Source: a virus. Taken from it: DNA of 25,499 nucleotides. The DNA is taken from the IMG/VR virus record IMGVR_UViG_3300045051_000571, positions 1 through 25,499 of that record. One strand, 5' to 3'. Below are positions 12,230-18,415 of the stretch, piece after piece. The position numbers and the translations under genes are program-made. The notes under the pieces were generated by a model, which was given only the letters and a program-made list of their open reading frames with translations, ran no database searches and was not told the origin of the DNA. Every line of letters begins with the position of its first letter. Position 1 is the first letter of the stretch.

Positions 12230-13357
12230 ATGGCAACGGTACGACGATACGACGCCGCCAGCTTCGGCAAGGCGGTGCGGCGGGAGAACGGGACGCTTAC
12301 CGCGCCCGCGACCCTGACGCGGATCGGCGTCTTTGCCTACCAGCGCGCCGACGGCACGACCCGGTTCGAGCTACGGCCGCCCGAGGAAGTCTTCAAAGAG
12401 GACTCCCTCTCGAGCTTCGGTCTTGTGCCCGTGACCGAGGATCTCGGCGGGTTGGGCAAGGGGCACCCGCGCGAAGGGCACGTGACGCTGGCGAACCTCA
12501 AGCGCGTGCAGGTGGGCGCCGTCGGCGAGAACATTCGGCAGGACGGCGACCACGTGGTCGGCAATCTCCTGATCACCGACCCCGACACGATCAAGCGCAT
12601 GGACGCGGGGAAGGTGTTCGTCTCGTGCGGCTACTCGGCCGACTGCGAAGAGACCCCCGGCGTGTGGCGCGGCCAGCGCTACGACGCGATCCAGCGCAAC
12701 ATCCGCGGCGACCACGTGGCGATCGTCGACGCGGCCCGCGGCGGCCCGAGCTGTCGCGTTCGACTCGACGGCGCCGACGCCGTGCAGGTGGACAACGAGA
12801 CCGCCGCCGACGCGGCGCAGAAGGAAGGGAAGAACATGCGAAAGTTCGTGATCGACGGGATCGAGTTCGAGGTGAGCGAGCCGGCCGCGCAGGCGTTCGA
12901 GAAGGCGCAGAAGGCGAGCACCGCCGAGATCGCCACGCTCAAGACCGACGCCGAGAAGGCGACCGCCCGCGCCGACGCCGCCGAGCGCAAGCTCGCCGAG
13001 ACCGAGAAGGCCCGCGCCGACGCCGCCGACCCCAAGCGCTTCGAGGCGGCCGTCGCTTCCCGCGTCGAGCTGCTCAGCAAGTCGCGCGAGGTGCTCGGGT
13101 CGGAGTTCAAGACCGATGGGCTCGACGACCGCGGGCTGCGCCTCGCGGTGATCGCCAAGCTCGACCCCGAGTTCAAGGCGGACGGCAAGAGCGACGACGC
13201 GGTGTCGGCGACCTTCGACGCCGCCTTGAAGTTCCGCACCGCCCGCGCCCCCGCGGTCGTGCGCGTCGACGCCGGCCCCGCCGACGGGCAGATCGTCGAC
13301 CGCCGCGCCGCGTTCCAGGCGGCCGCCGAGAAGGCGTGCGAGGGCGGCAAGAAGTAG
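12230..13357 (+). CDS. DUF2213-type prohead protease/scaffold protein
   Basis: 375-aa protein. The N-terminal half carries DUF2213-like landmarks: GVFAYQRADG, FELRPPEEVF, LVPVTEDLG, GNLLITDPDTIKRMDAGKVF, SCGYSADCEETPGVWRGQRYD, and GDHVAIVDAARGG (a GY..D/NHVAIV pattern). The second half (about 215-290) is a long charged coiled coil (EKAQKASTAEIATLK, TARADAAERKLAETEKA) typical of scaffolds. Together these suggest a prohead maturation protease fused to a scaffold. MRKFVIDGIEF (ATG 12837, with AAGGAAGGGAAG upstream) could be an internal start giving the scaffold alone, as known for other phages. The 12200 TTG start is rejected because it lies upstream of the -10 box of L4. Confidence 0.8.
   Translation: MATVRRYDAASFGKAVRRENGTLTAPATLTRIGVFAYQRADGTTRFELRPPEEVFKEDSLSSFGLVPVTEDLGGLGKGHPREGHVTLANLKRVQVGAVGENIRQDGDHVVGNLLITDPDTIKRMDAGKVFVSCGYSADCEETPGVWRGQRYDAIQRNIRGDHVAIVDAARGGPSCRVRLDGADAVQVDNETAADAAQKEGKNMRKFVIDGIEFEVSEPAAQAFEKAQKASTAEIATLKTDAEKATARADAAERKLAETEKARADAADPKRFEAAVASRVELLSKSREVLGSEFKTDGLDDRGLRLAVIAKLDPEFKADGKSDDAVSATFDAALKFRTARAPAVVRVDAGPADGQIVDRRAAFQAAAEKACEGGKK
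12837..13357 (+). other. Possible internally initiated scaffold form
   Basis: In the same frame as the DUF2213 protein, ATG 12837 is preceded by GAAGGAAGGGAAGAAC, a purine-rich ribosome site, and opens a segment (MRKFVIDGIEFEVSEPAAQ) that begins a separate scaffold-like domain with coiled coil. Nested scaffold genes are established in lambda-like phages (C/Nu3). Here it is inference from the ribosome site and domain boundary. Confidence 0.45.
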
Positions 13358-13372
13358 CGCGGCCCCGAGAGA

Positions 13373-13469
13373 TTGCTCCGACGGCTCGCCCTCGCAAGGG
13401 GCGGGCCTTTGGAGTCAGAAGGGCAACGACGCCCGCGGGAGTTCACCTCTCCAAATCCGAAAGGCAGGC
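13373..13469 (+). repeat. 97-bp duplicated leader, copy 1, with hairpin
   Basis: Identical by eye to 14222-14318. It contains a hairpin GGCTCGCCC (13383-13391), loop TCGCAAG, GGGCGGGCC (13399-13407) with one G-U pair, followed by TTT, then GAAAGGCAGG as a ribosome site. The copy lies just before the decoration gene. Confidence 0.92.
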
Positions 13470-13474
13470 AACAC

Positions 13475-14206
13475 ATGTCCCAGCTCAGCTATCTGCAGGA
13501 GCACGTCGCGGGGTACGCGGGCGACCTCGCCGACAGCGACCTCGACAAGCGCATCCTCGCGATGCGCAACAACAGCGGCGCCGATCTGCCGTTCGGTCGC
13601 ATGGTCGCCAGCGCCAAGGCGGACACGGGCGGCAGCGACATCGCCGCGCGGCTCCCCGGAACCGCCATGACCGACACCCTGATCGGGATCGCCGTGCGCA
13701 GCGCCGCGCGCGCCGCCGGCCCGATCGACACCACCGGCACCGACGGGGTGCGCGACGACGACATGTTCGACGTGCTCACCAAGGGCGGCGCCTACGTGGC
13801 GCCCGAGGTCGACATCACCGCGCCGACCGACGGCGTGTTCGTGCGCATCGGCCCCGGCACCGCCACCGACGGCAGCATGGACGCCCCGGGCACCTTCCGC
13901 AACGACATCGACGCCCACACGGCGTGGGTGCGGAAGACCGCCTACAGCAAGCTGGATCGCCGCAGCTACAACGGCAAGGTCTACCAGTGCATCACCGCGG
14001 GCACCTCGGAAGACGCCGCCGATCCCTCGGGCATCGTGGGCGCCCCGACCGGCGCGGCGATCACCGACGGCACCGCCGTGTGGAAGTACCTCGGCGTGTG
14101 CGACGCCTCGACCCGCGCGAGCGCGGTCGCCGTGACCGGCGCCAAGTGGCGCGTCAGCGGCACCGCGGCGAGCAAGCTCGCCAAGGTGGAGCTGAACCTC
14201 CCCTAG
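13475..14206 (+). CDS. Capsid decoration/cement protein with a chitin-binding-like insert
   Basis: 243-aa protein starting MSQLSYLQEHVAGYAG at ATG 13475 (AAAGG upstream). The N-terminal 130 residues (DLADSDLDKRILAMRNN, LPFGRMVASA, LIGIAVRSAARA, VLTKGGAYVAP) resemble the structural cement proteins that precede the major capsid gene in DUF2213/DUF2184-type phages. Residues about 149-207 are a separate module, AWVRKTAYSKLD, KVYQCITAGTSED, ITDGTAVWKYLG, a CBM5/12-like (chitin-binding-like) pattern. The same module occurs in the tail sheath protein in this window. It would be displayed on the head surface, where it could bind polysaccharide. Cement function is inferred from position and motif. Confidence 0.75.
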   Translation: MSQLSYLQEHVAGYAGDLADSDLDKRILAMRNNSGADLPFGRMVASAKADTGGSDIAARLPGTAMTDTLIGIAVRSAARAAGPIDTTGTDGVRDDDMFDVLTKGGAYVAPEVDITAPTDGVFVRIGPGTATDGSMDAPGTFRNDIDAHTAWVRKTAYSKLDRRSYNGKVYQCITAGTSEDAADPSGIVGAPTGAAITDGTAVWKYLGVCDASTRASAVAVTGAKWRVSGTAASKLAKVELNLP

Positions 14207-14221
14207 TCCGCGGGAGCTGAT

Positions 14222-14318
14222 TTGCTCCGACGGCTCGCCCTCGCAAGGGGCGGGCCTTTGGAGTCAGAAGGGCAACGACGCCCGCGGGAGTTCACCTCTC
14301 CAAATCCGAAAGGCAGGC
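14222..14318 (+). repeat. 97-bp duplicated leader, copy 2, with hairpin
   Basis: Second copy of the leader at 13373-13469, offset 849 bp, ending just before the major capsid start. The hairpin is at 14232-14256. The two copies flank the decoration gene, so recombination between them would delete it. Confidence 0.92.
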
Positions 14319-14322
14319 CAAC

Positions 14323-15300
14323 ATGGATCCCAAGATGCATCAGGACGCGGGCGCTCTGTGCCAGAAGTACCGGCTCGACGCGCGCGGCGATCAGTACCTC
14401 GACGCCGCGAACACCGTCTTCTTCGCGCGCCAGCTCGAGGAGATCGACGCGCAGCTCTACGATGTGAAGTACGCCAAGCTCGAGGCGTTCGAGCTGGTGC
14501 CCGTCAAGACGCTGCACCCGGGCGCCGAGACCTACACCTACCGCCAGTTCGACGGCGTGGCGGTGGCGAAAATGACCAGCAACTACGCCACCGGCTCCCC
14601 GCGCGCCGACGTGAGCGGCAAGGAGTACACCGCGCGCGTGCGCGGCGTGCGCAACTCCTACGGCTACAACGTGCAGGAGATCCGCGCCGCCTCGCAGGCC
14701 AACGTGCCGCTCGAGAACATGCGCGCGGTCGTCGCCCGCCGCGGCATCAACGAGAAGATCAACCGGGTCGCGCTGCTCGGCGACACCGAGCACGGGATCG
14801 TCGGCCTGTTCGGGCAGTCCAACGTGCCGACCGTCTCCGCCGGCACCGACGGCACCGCCAGCCCCAACACCCTCTGGTCGGGCAAGACCGCCGCGTCGAT
14901 CCTGACCGACCTGTTCAACCTCGTCGACTCGATCCCGACGCTGACCAAGGAGGTCGAGCACGCCAAGCGGCTCCTCCTGCCCTACGCCCGGCTGCGCTAC
15001 ATCAGCCGCGTCAAGATCGACTCGGTGAGCCCGATCACCGTGTTGCAGTTCTTCATGGAGAACCGGCCGGGCGTCGAGGTCCGCGGGGCGCTGTTCCTCG
15101 ACACCGCGGGCGCGAATGGCGTCGCGCGCGCGATGGCCTACGACCCCGCGCGCGAGAACCTCGAGCTGCTCCTGCCGGTGGCGTTCGAGAGCTTCCCGCC
15201 CGAGCGCCGCGGCATGGAGTACGTGGTGGAGAACCACGCGCGGGTCGGCGGCGTGGTCTACCGCTACCCGCTGAGCGCCGCCTACATGGATGGAATTTGA
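14323..15300 (+). CDS. Major capsid protein (DUF2184-like, HK97 fold expected)
   Basis: 325-aa protein MDPKMHQDAGALCQKYRLDA. Landmarks: ALVPVKTLHPG-like segment (FELVPVKTLHPGAETYTY), QFDGVAVAKM, SYGYNVQEIRAASQANVPLE, and AVVARRGINEKINRVALLGD then GIVGLFGQSN, the pattern of DUF2184 capsid proteins. Length and location between cement protein and connector genes agree. About 415 copies are expected in a T=7 head, which would fit the strong leader, but the T number is not known here. The 3' end overlaps the HNH gene start by 11 bases. Confidence 0.88.
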   Translation: MDPKMHQDAGALCQKYRLDARGDQYLDAANTVFFARQLEEIDAQLYDVKYAKLEAFELVPVKTLHPGAETYTYRQFDGVAVAKMTSNYATGSPRADVSGKEYTARVRGVRNSYGYNVQEIRAASQANVPLENMRAVVARRGINEKINRVALLGDTEHGIVGLFGQSNVPTVSAGTDGTASPNTLWSGKTAASILTDLFNLVDSIPTLTKEVEHAKRLLLPYARLRYISRVKIDSVSPITVLQFFMENRPGVEVRGALFLDTAGANGVARAMAYDPARENLELLLPVAFESFPPERRGMEYVVENHARVGGVVYRYPLSAAYMDGI

Positions 15301-15841
15301 CGGAGCGTTAAGCGCTTTGTCAATCTGTCCGAAATGCGGGGCACCGCGAAAAGGTAAGCGGTGCCCCGCATGTCTAGCGGCCTACATGCGGCGGTACTAC
15401 GCGACGCACCCTGAGTACCGGAAACACTTGCGTGAGCAGGAAGCGAAACGGCGGCAAGAGAACCCCGAGCAGCGGCGCAAGCACGATGCCGCCTATCGAG
15501 AGCGAAACGCCGAGCAGGTACGCAAACGCAGGCGGGAGTGGCAGAAGCAACACCCCGAGTCGGTCGAGGCGTCGAACGCCAACCGGAGAGCGAGGAAGAT
15601 GCGGGCGCAGGGTACGCACACGCAAGCCGAGGTCGTCGAGTTGTTCCGCGACCACGCGGGGCTGTGCGTCTACTGTCTCGCGCCAGCAACCACGGTCGAT
15701 CATGTGGAGCCGCTCGCGAACGGCGGGAGCAACAGGGTTGAGAATCTCGCGCCTTGCTGTGCAGCCTGCAACAGTTCAAAATGCGACCAGGGGCTTTTGG
15801 TTTGGCTGGCCCGCGGAGGAAGATTGACACGCGCGGCGTGA
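15290..15841 (+). CDS. HNH endonuclease, probable free-standing homing enzyme
   Basis: 183-aa protein from ATG 15290, overlapping the capsid stop. N-terminal zinc ribbon CPKCGAPRKGKRCPAC (C13, C16, C25, C28), then a charged helical linker rich in R, K, E and Q (YRERNAEQVRKRRREWQ), then an HNH domain: CVYCLAPATTVDHVEPLANG (C126, C129, D137-H138), NRVENLAPCCAACNSSK with the late Asn and CxxC. Such enzymes often sit beside phage structural genes and nick intronless alleles of the neighbour. No intron is visible in the capsid gene. No Shine-Dalgarno was needed if translation is coupled to capsid. Confidence 0.85.
   Translation: MEFDGALSALSICPKCGAPRKGKRCPACLAAYMRRYYATHPEYRKHLREQEAKRRQENPEQRRKHDAAYRERNAEQVRKRRREWQKQHPESVEASNANRRARKMRAQGTHTQAEVVELFRDHAGLCVYCLAPATTVDHVEPLANGGSNRVENLAPCCAACNSSKCDQGLLVWLARGGRLTRAA
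15334..15371 (+). repeat. Perfect 14-bp inverted repeat within the HNH gene start
   Basis: ATGCGGGGCACCGC, loop of 10 (GAAAAGGTAA), GCGGTGCCCCGCAT. The arms pair without mismatch and encode the zinc ribbon CPKCG...CPAC. The stem forms 33 nt after the capsid stop, so in RNA it could terminate, protect or process the capsid transcript. No T run follows. Confidence 0.85.
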
Positions 15842-15877
15842 GGAAGTGGCGCGCACGTCGCGGTCGCGCCTGCCCGA

Positions 15878-15905
15878 GCCCGCTCCCCGCACGCCGGGGG
15901 CGGGC
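15878..15905 (+). promoter_or_regulatory. Intergenic hairpin in a diverged third copy of the structural leader
   Basis: GCCCGC-T-CCCC (15878-15888), loop GCACGCC, GGGGGCGGGC (15896-15905); a 10-bp stem with one bulged T. The following GGGAGTCAGAGGGGTCAAC aligns with GGAGTCAGAAGGGCAAC in the 97-bp leaders, so this is a third, diverged leader, separated from the capsid gene by the HNH insertion. Confidence 0.7.
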
Positions 15906-15958
15906 TTCGGGAGTCAGAGGGGTCAACCGCGACGCCCTCGAACTGAGAGGATCCCCAC

Positions 15959-16363
15959 ATGTCCAGCGAGAAGATCAAGATCGTTTCCCACCTGTCCCGC
16001 CTGCACACGCTGCCCCACAACGGCACCCTGCACACCCTGATCCCCGGGCCGAACCTGATCGGCGTCGAGGTCGTCGAGGCGTACGTGAAGAGCGCCGAAC
16101 TGCGCGACCTGTTGTTCAAGGGCGCGATCGGCGGGCTCGAGATCGTGGGCACCGAGGAAGACGGCAAGCTGCACCCGCTCGACCACGAGACCGCCCTGCG
16201 CAACCTGTTCCCCGAGGGCGAGATCCCCAGCGCCGTCGAGCGCGCCACCAAGGCCGCCGCCGCGGTGTCGAGCGACGCCGGGCAGGCGATCGAGCCGGGC
16301 ACCAAGCCCGAAGACAGCGAGACCGACAACGCGACCGGCGAGCCGGCTCCGGCGAACAGCTAG
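15959..16363 (+). CDS. Hypothetical head-region protein
   Basis: 134-aa protein MSSEKIKIVSHLSRLHTLPH with GAGAGG 8 nt upstream. Residues 1-90 look like a compact domain (TLIPGPNLIGVEVVEAYVKS, IGGLEIVG); the last 40 residues are Ala/Pro/Glu-rich and probably disordered. It follows the capsid cluster and precedes the connector genes. No family recognised; a minor head protein is possible. Confidence 0.65.
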   Translation: MSSEKIKIVSHLSRLHTLPHNGTLHTLIPGPNLIGVEVVEAYVKSAELRDLLFKGAIGGLEIVGTEEDGKLHPLDHETALRNLFPEGEIPSAVERATKAAAAVSSDAGQAIEPGTKPEDSETDNATGEPAPANS

Positions 16364-16387
16364 GCGGCGCGGCTGTCGACGTGTTCC

Positions 16388-16414
16388 GGGGCGCCCTCGA
16401 ATCGGGGGCGCCCC
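16388..16414 (+). promoter_or_regulatory. Intergenic hairpin before the DUF4054-like gene
   Basis: GGGGCGCCC (16388-16396), 9-nt loop, GGGCGCCCC (16406-16414): a perfect 9-bp stem, followed by GCGTTGTAAGGAG with the ribosome site of the next gene. No T run. Part of a series of stems at structural gene junctions. Confidence 0.65.
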
Positions 16415-16435
16415 GCGTTGTAAGGAGAGCACTTC

Positions 16436-16783
16436 ATGGCGATCGAGTGGACGCGCGCCGAGTTCGACCTGCAGATCCCGGAGCTGTCGGGGGTCTCGGT
16501 CAACGCCTACAACGCCGCCGCGGCGGCGGCGGATCTCCAACTCAACCGCGCCGCGTTCGGATCCAAGATCAAGCTGGCGGGCTGCTACATGACGGCGCAC
16601 ATCCTCGCGCGCAACCCGCCCGCGGGCGCGACGCCTCAGGGCGCCCCCGTCGCGTCGGAGTCGATCTCCGGCGGCCCGTCGGTGAGCTACGCCGTGCGCG
16701 CGGCCGCGCCGGGCGAGACGGTTTACCTCGTCGAGCTGCGGCGCCTCTCGCGGCCGGGCGTGATCGGGGGTCTCGTGCCGTGA
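16436..16783 (+). CDS. Head completion / head-tail connector protein (DUF4054-like)
   Basis: 115-aa protein MAIEWTRAEFDLQIPELSGV with a helical AAAAAADLQLNR segment and GCYMTAHILARNPP, the hallmark AHxLa helix of DUF4054 connector proteins. AAGGAG lies 10 nt upstream of the ATG. It would attach to the portal ring. Its stop overlaps the next GTG start (16780-16783). Confidence 0.75.
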   Translation: MAIEWTRAEFDLQIPELSGVSVNAYNAAAAAADLQLNRAAFGSKIKLAGCYMTAHILARNPPAGATPQGAPVASESISGGPSVSYAVRAAAPGETVYLVELRRLSRPGVIGGLVP

Positions 16784-17403
16784 GCGTCAAGCCGCTCTTC
16801 TCGGTCTCGAACGTGGGGCCCGGGCTCGACGAGCTGCGGAAGGCTTTGCGCGCGATCACCGTCGGCAACGCCTGCGTTGCCGCGGGCGTAGTCGGGAAGG
16901 GCGCGGCCGCGGTGCGAGGTGAGGAAGGCGGCGAGCCGCTCACGAACGTCAAGCTCGCGCTGATTCACGAGTTCGGCGCCCCGGCGAAGGGCATCCCCGC
17001 GCGCCCGTTCATCCTCGCGTCGTTCGCAAAGAACCGGGAGCGCTACCGCGCCATGCTGACGGTCGCCGTGCGCCGGGGGATCATTGCCGGCGTCGCGCGC
17101 GGGTTCGAGGGCGCGCAGGAGTACCTGCGCCTGCTCGAGCTGATCGGCGCGCAAATGGCGGCGGACATGAAGGCCTACGTGACGCAGGGTCCGACCATCC
17201 CCCCGCCCAATGCGCCCGCCACCCTCGCACGCAAGCTCGAGCGCGGGAAGGCGGAGCTGGCGCGGCGCCAGCGTAAGGCGCTCAAGCGAGGCGACGACCC
17301 GCGGCAGGTCAAGGTCGCCGAGCCTCGAACGCTGGTGGACACCGGCCGCATGGTGAACTCGATCACCTGGGAACTTCGCGGCGTCGGAAAGGATCCCACA
17401 TGA
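16780..17403 (+). CDS. Neck/tail completion protein (Mu gpG or HK97 gp10-like)
   Basis: 207-aa protein starting VSVKPLFSVSNVGPG at GTG 16780, coupled to the gene before. VKLALIHEFGAPAKGIPARP and FILASFAKNRERY are typical of the gp10-like family (ihEFGt...iPaRPFl). The C-terminal TLVDTGRMVNSITW is the conserved LvdTGrL..SI ending. An insertion of basic residues (KLERGKAELARRQRKALKRG) precedes it. Overlaps the next gene by ATGA. A longer open frame upstream is only shadow sequence. Confidence 0.8.
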   Translation: MSVKPLFSVSNVGPGLDELRKALRAITVGNACVAAGVVGKGAAAVRGEEGGEPLTNVKLALIHEFGAPAKGIPARPFILASFAKNRERYRAMLTVAVRRGIIAGVARGFEGAQEYLRLLELIGAQMAADMKAYVTQGPTIPPPNAPATLARKLERGKAELARRQRKALKRGDDPRQVKVAEPRTLVDTGRMVNSITWELRGVGKDPT

Positions 17404-17750
17404 GGCTCCAGGGATTGGTCGGGGTGATCTCGCGCTTCGCCACCGAGACGATCACGATCACGCGCCCGGGCGCGGCGACCTTCGACACGAACGGCACGGC
17501 GACCTTCGGCGCGTCGTCGACCCTCTCGACTGCGGCGCACGTGCAGCGCCCGGCGGGGTTCTCCGACCTCGCCCACTTGCCGGAGGGCGACCGCGTGCGC
17601 CGCTCGTGCGTCGTGTTCGCGCCGCTCGAGCTGCGGCACCGCGATGTGGTGACGATCGGCGACGGGGAGCGGTACGAGCTGCAAGGCGTCGAGCCGTGGG
17701 GCCTGCTCGGCGGCTACTGGCGCGCGGTGGGGTTGAAGGCTCAGCAGTAG
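17400..17750 (+). CDS. Head-tail adaptor / head closure protein
   Basis: 116-aa beta-rich protein: ISRFATETITITRPGAATF, DTNGTATFG, AHVQRPAGF, and VTIGDGERYELQGVEPWGL then GGYWRAVGL. This order (ETITITR...G......V...D.v.i.g..Y.v..v..w) is that of head-closure adaptors such as SPP1 gp16-like proteins. ATG 17400 overlaps the previous stop (ATGA), with AAAGGATC just upstream. Confidence 0.75.
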   Translation: MRLQGLVGVISRFATETITITRPGAATFDTNGTATFGASSTLSTAAHVQRPAGFSDLAHLPEGDRVRRSCVVFAPLELRHRDVVTIGDGERYELQGVEPWGLLGGYWRAVGLKAQQ

Positions 17751-17764
17751 AGGCGATCCCGTGG

Positions 17765-17770
17765 TAGGAT
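17765..17770 (+). promoter_or_regulatory. Possible -10 element before the exported cassette
   Basis: TAGGAT matches the -10 of L4, but no -35 box is visible 17-18 bp upstream. The first gene of the cassette starts 33 nt downstream with its own ribosome site (GAGGAAAGG). This is weak and may be chance. Confidence 0.25.
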
Positions 17771-17802
17771 CGTTGCGCTCTTGACAGAGGAAAGGATCTC
17801 AC

Positions 17803-18405
17803 ATGAACAAGCTTTCGCTCGGGGGCCGGATCGCGATCCTGGCTCTTCTGACAGCACTGACGGGCGGCGTCGCGCTCGCCGTCAACTACAACGACAGCAC
17901 GCCGGTTCAGGGTGCGCAGCCCAAGGGGTCGGGCGTCGTCACCAATCCGTTTCTCATGGGGGTTCAGGCTCCCGACGGCAGCGTGCAGCCGTTGCAGGGA
18001 AACGCCTCGGGGGTTCCGCTCGTCGACCCCTCCGGCGTGACCGCACCCGTGCGCCCCACCGATGTCGTGATCACGGGGATCGGGCCGAGCGCGTGCGCGG
18101 CGGGTCTCGACGGCGGGACCGTCGCCATCGACCCCTCGCTCCCCTACCGCATGTTCACCACCGGCAGCGGATGCCTCAACCTCTCCGGCCCGGTGACGAG
18201 CTGCACCCAGGGATCTATCGCCACTCCGAGCACGGTGATCCGGTTCGGGGACCACCAAGGAGAACCGTGGAGCGCCGAGGGGGCAACTCCGGTTCCGAGC
18301 GACGGCGGGATCGACGGCGGCCCCAGCGACGCGGCGGTCTACTACATCGCGGGCGAAGGCTCCGGCACCACCTGCGTTCAGTTCAAGCTTATGCGCCCGA
18401 AGTGA
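17803..18405 (+). CDS. Exported or membrane-anchored protein, structural region
   Basis: 200-aa protein. MNKLSLGGRIAILALLTALT followed by GGVALAVNYND is a signal peptide or anchor. The mature part has repeats of the type GVQAPDGSVQPLQGN and SGVPLVDPSGVTAPV, reminiscent of virion surface proteins, and ends in GSGTTCVQFKL. Four cysteines, all after the signal, suggest two disulfides. GAGGAAAGG precedes the ATG. First of three genes with signal sequences inserted between head-tail adaptor and tail terminator. Function unknown. Confidence 0.65.
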   Translation: MNKLSLGGRIAILALLTALTGGVALAVNYNDSTPVQGAQPKGSGVVTNPFLMGVQAPDGSVQPLQGNASGVPLVDPSGVTAPVRPTDVVITGIGPSACAAGLDGGTVAIDPSLPYRMFTTGSGCLNLSGPVTSCTQGSIATPSTVIRFGDHQGEPWSAEGATPVPSDGGIDGGPSDAAVYYIAGEGSGTTCVQFKLMRPK

Positions 18406-18415
18406 GGTTGAGCCC

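Noticed and set aside
15301-15323. A fifth operator-like site: on the minus strand TTGACA followed by AAGCGCTTAACG, resembling P1, near the HNH start.
   Set aside because: The second half-site and CTAG centre are missing and no acceptable -10 box lies 17 bp downstream; it would also be antisense within coding sequence.
15754-16779. Long plus-strand frame upstream of the neck protein in the same frame.
   Set aside because: Its first 340 codons are arginine-rich shadow of the genes at 15959 and 16436; the GTGA overlap at 16780 gives a proper start.
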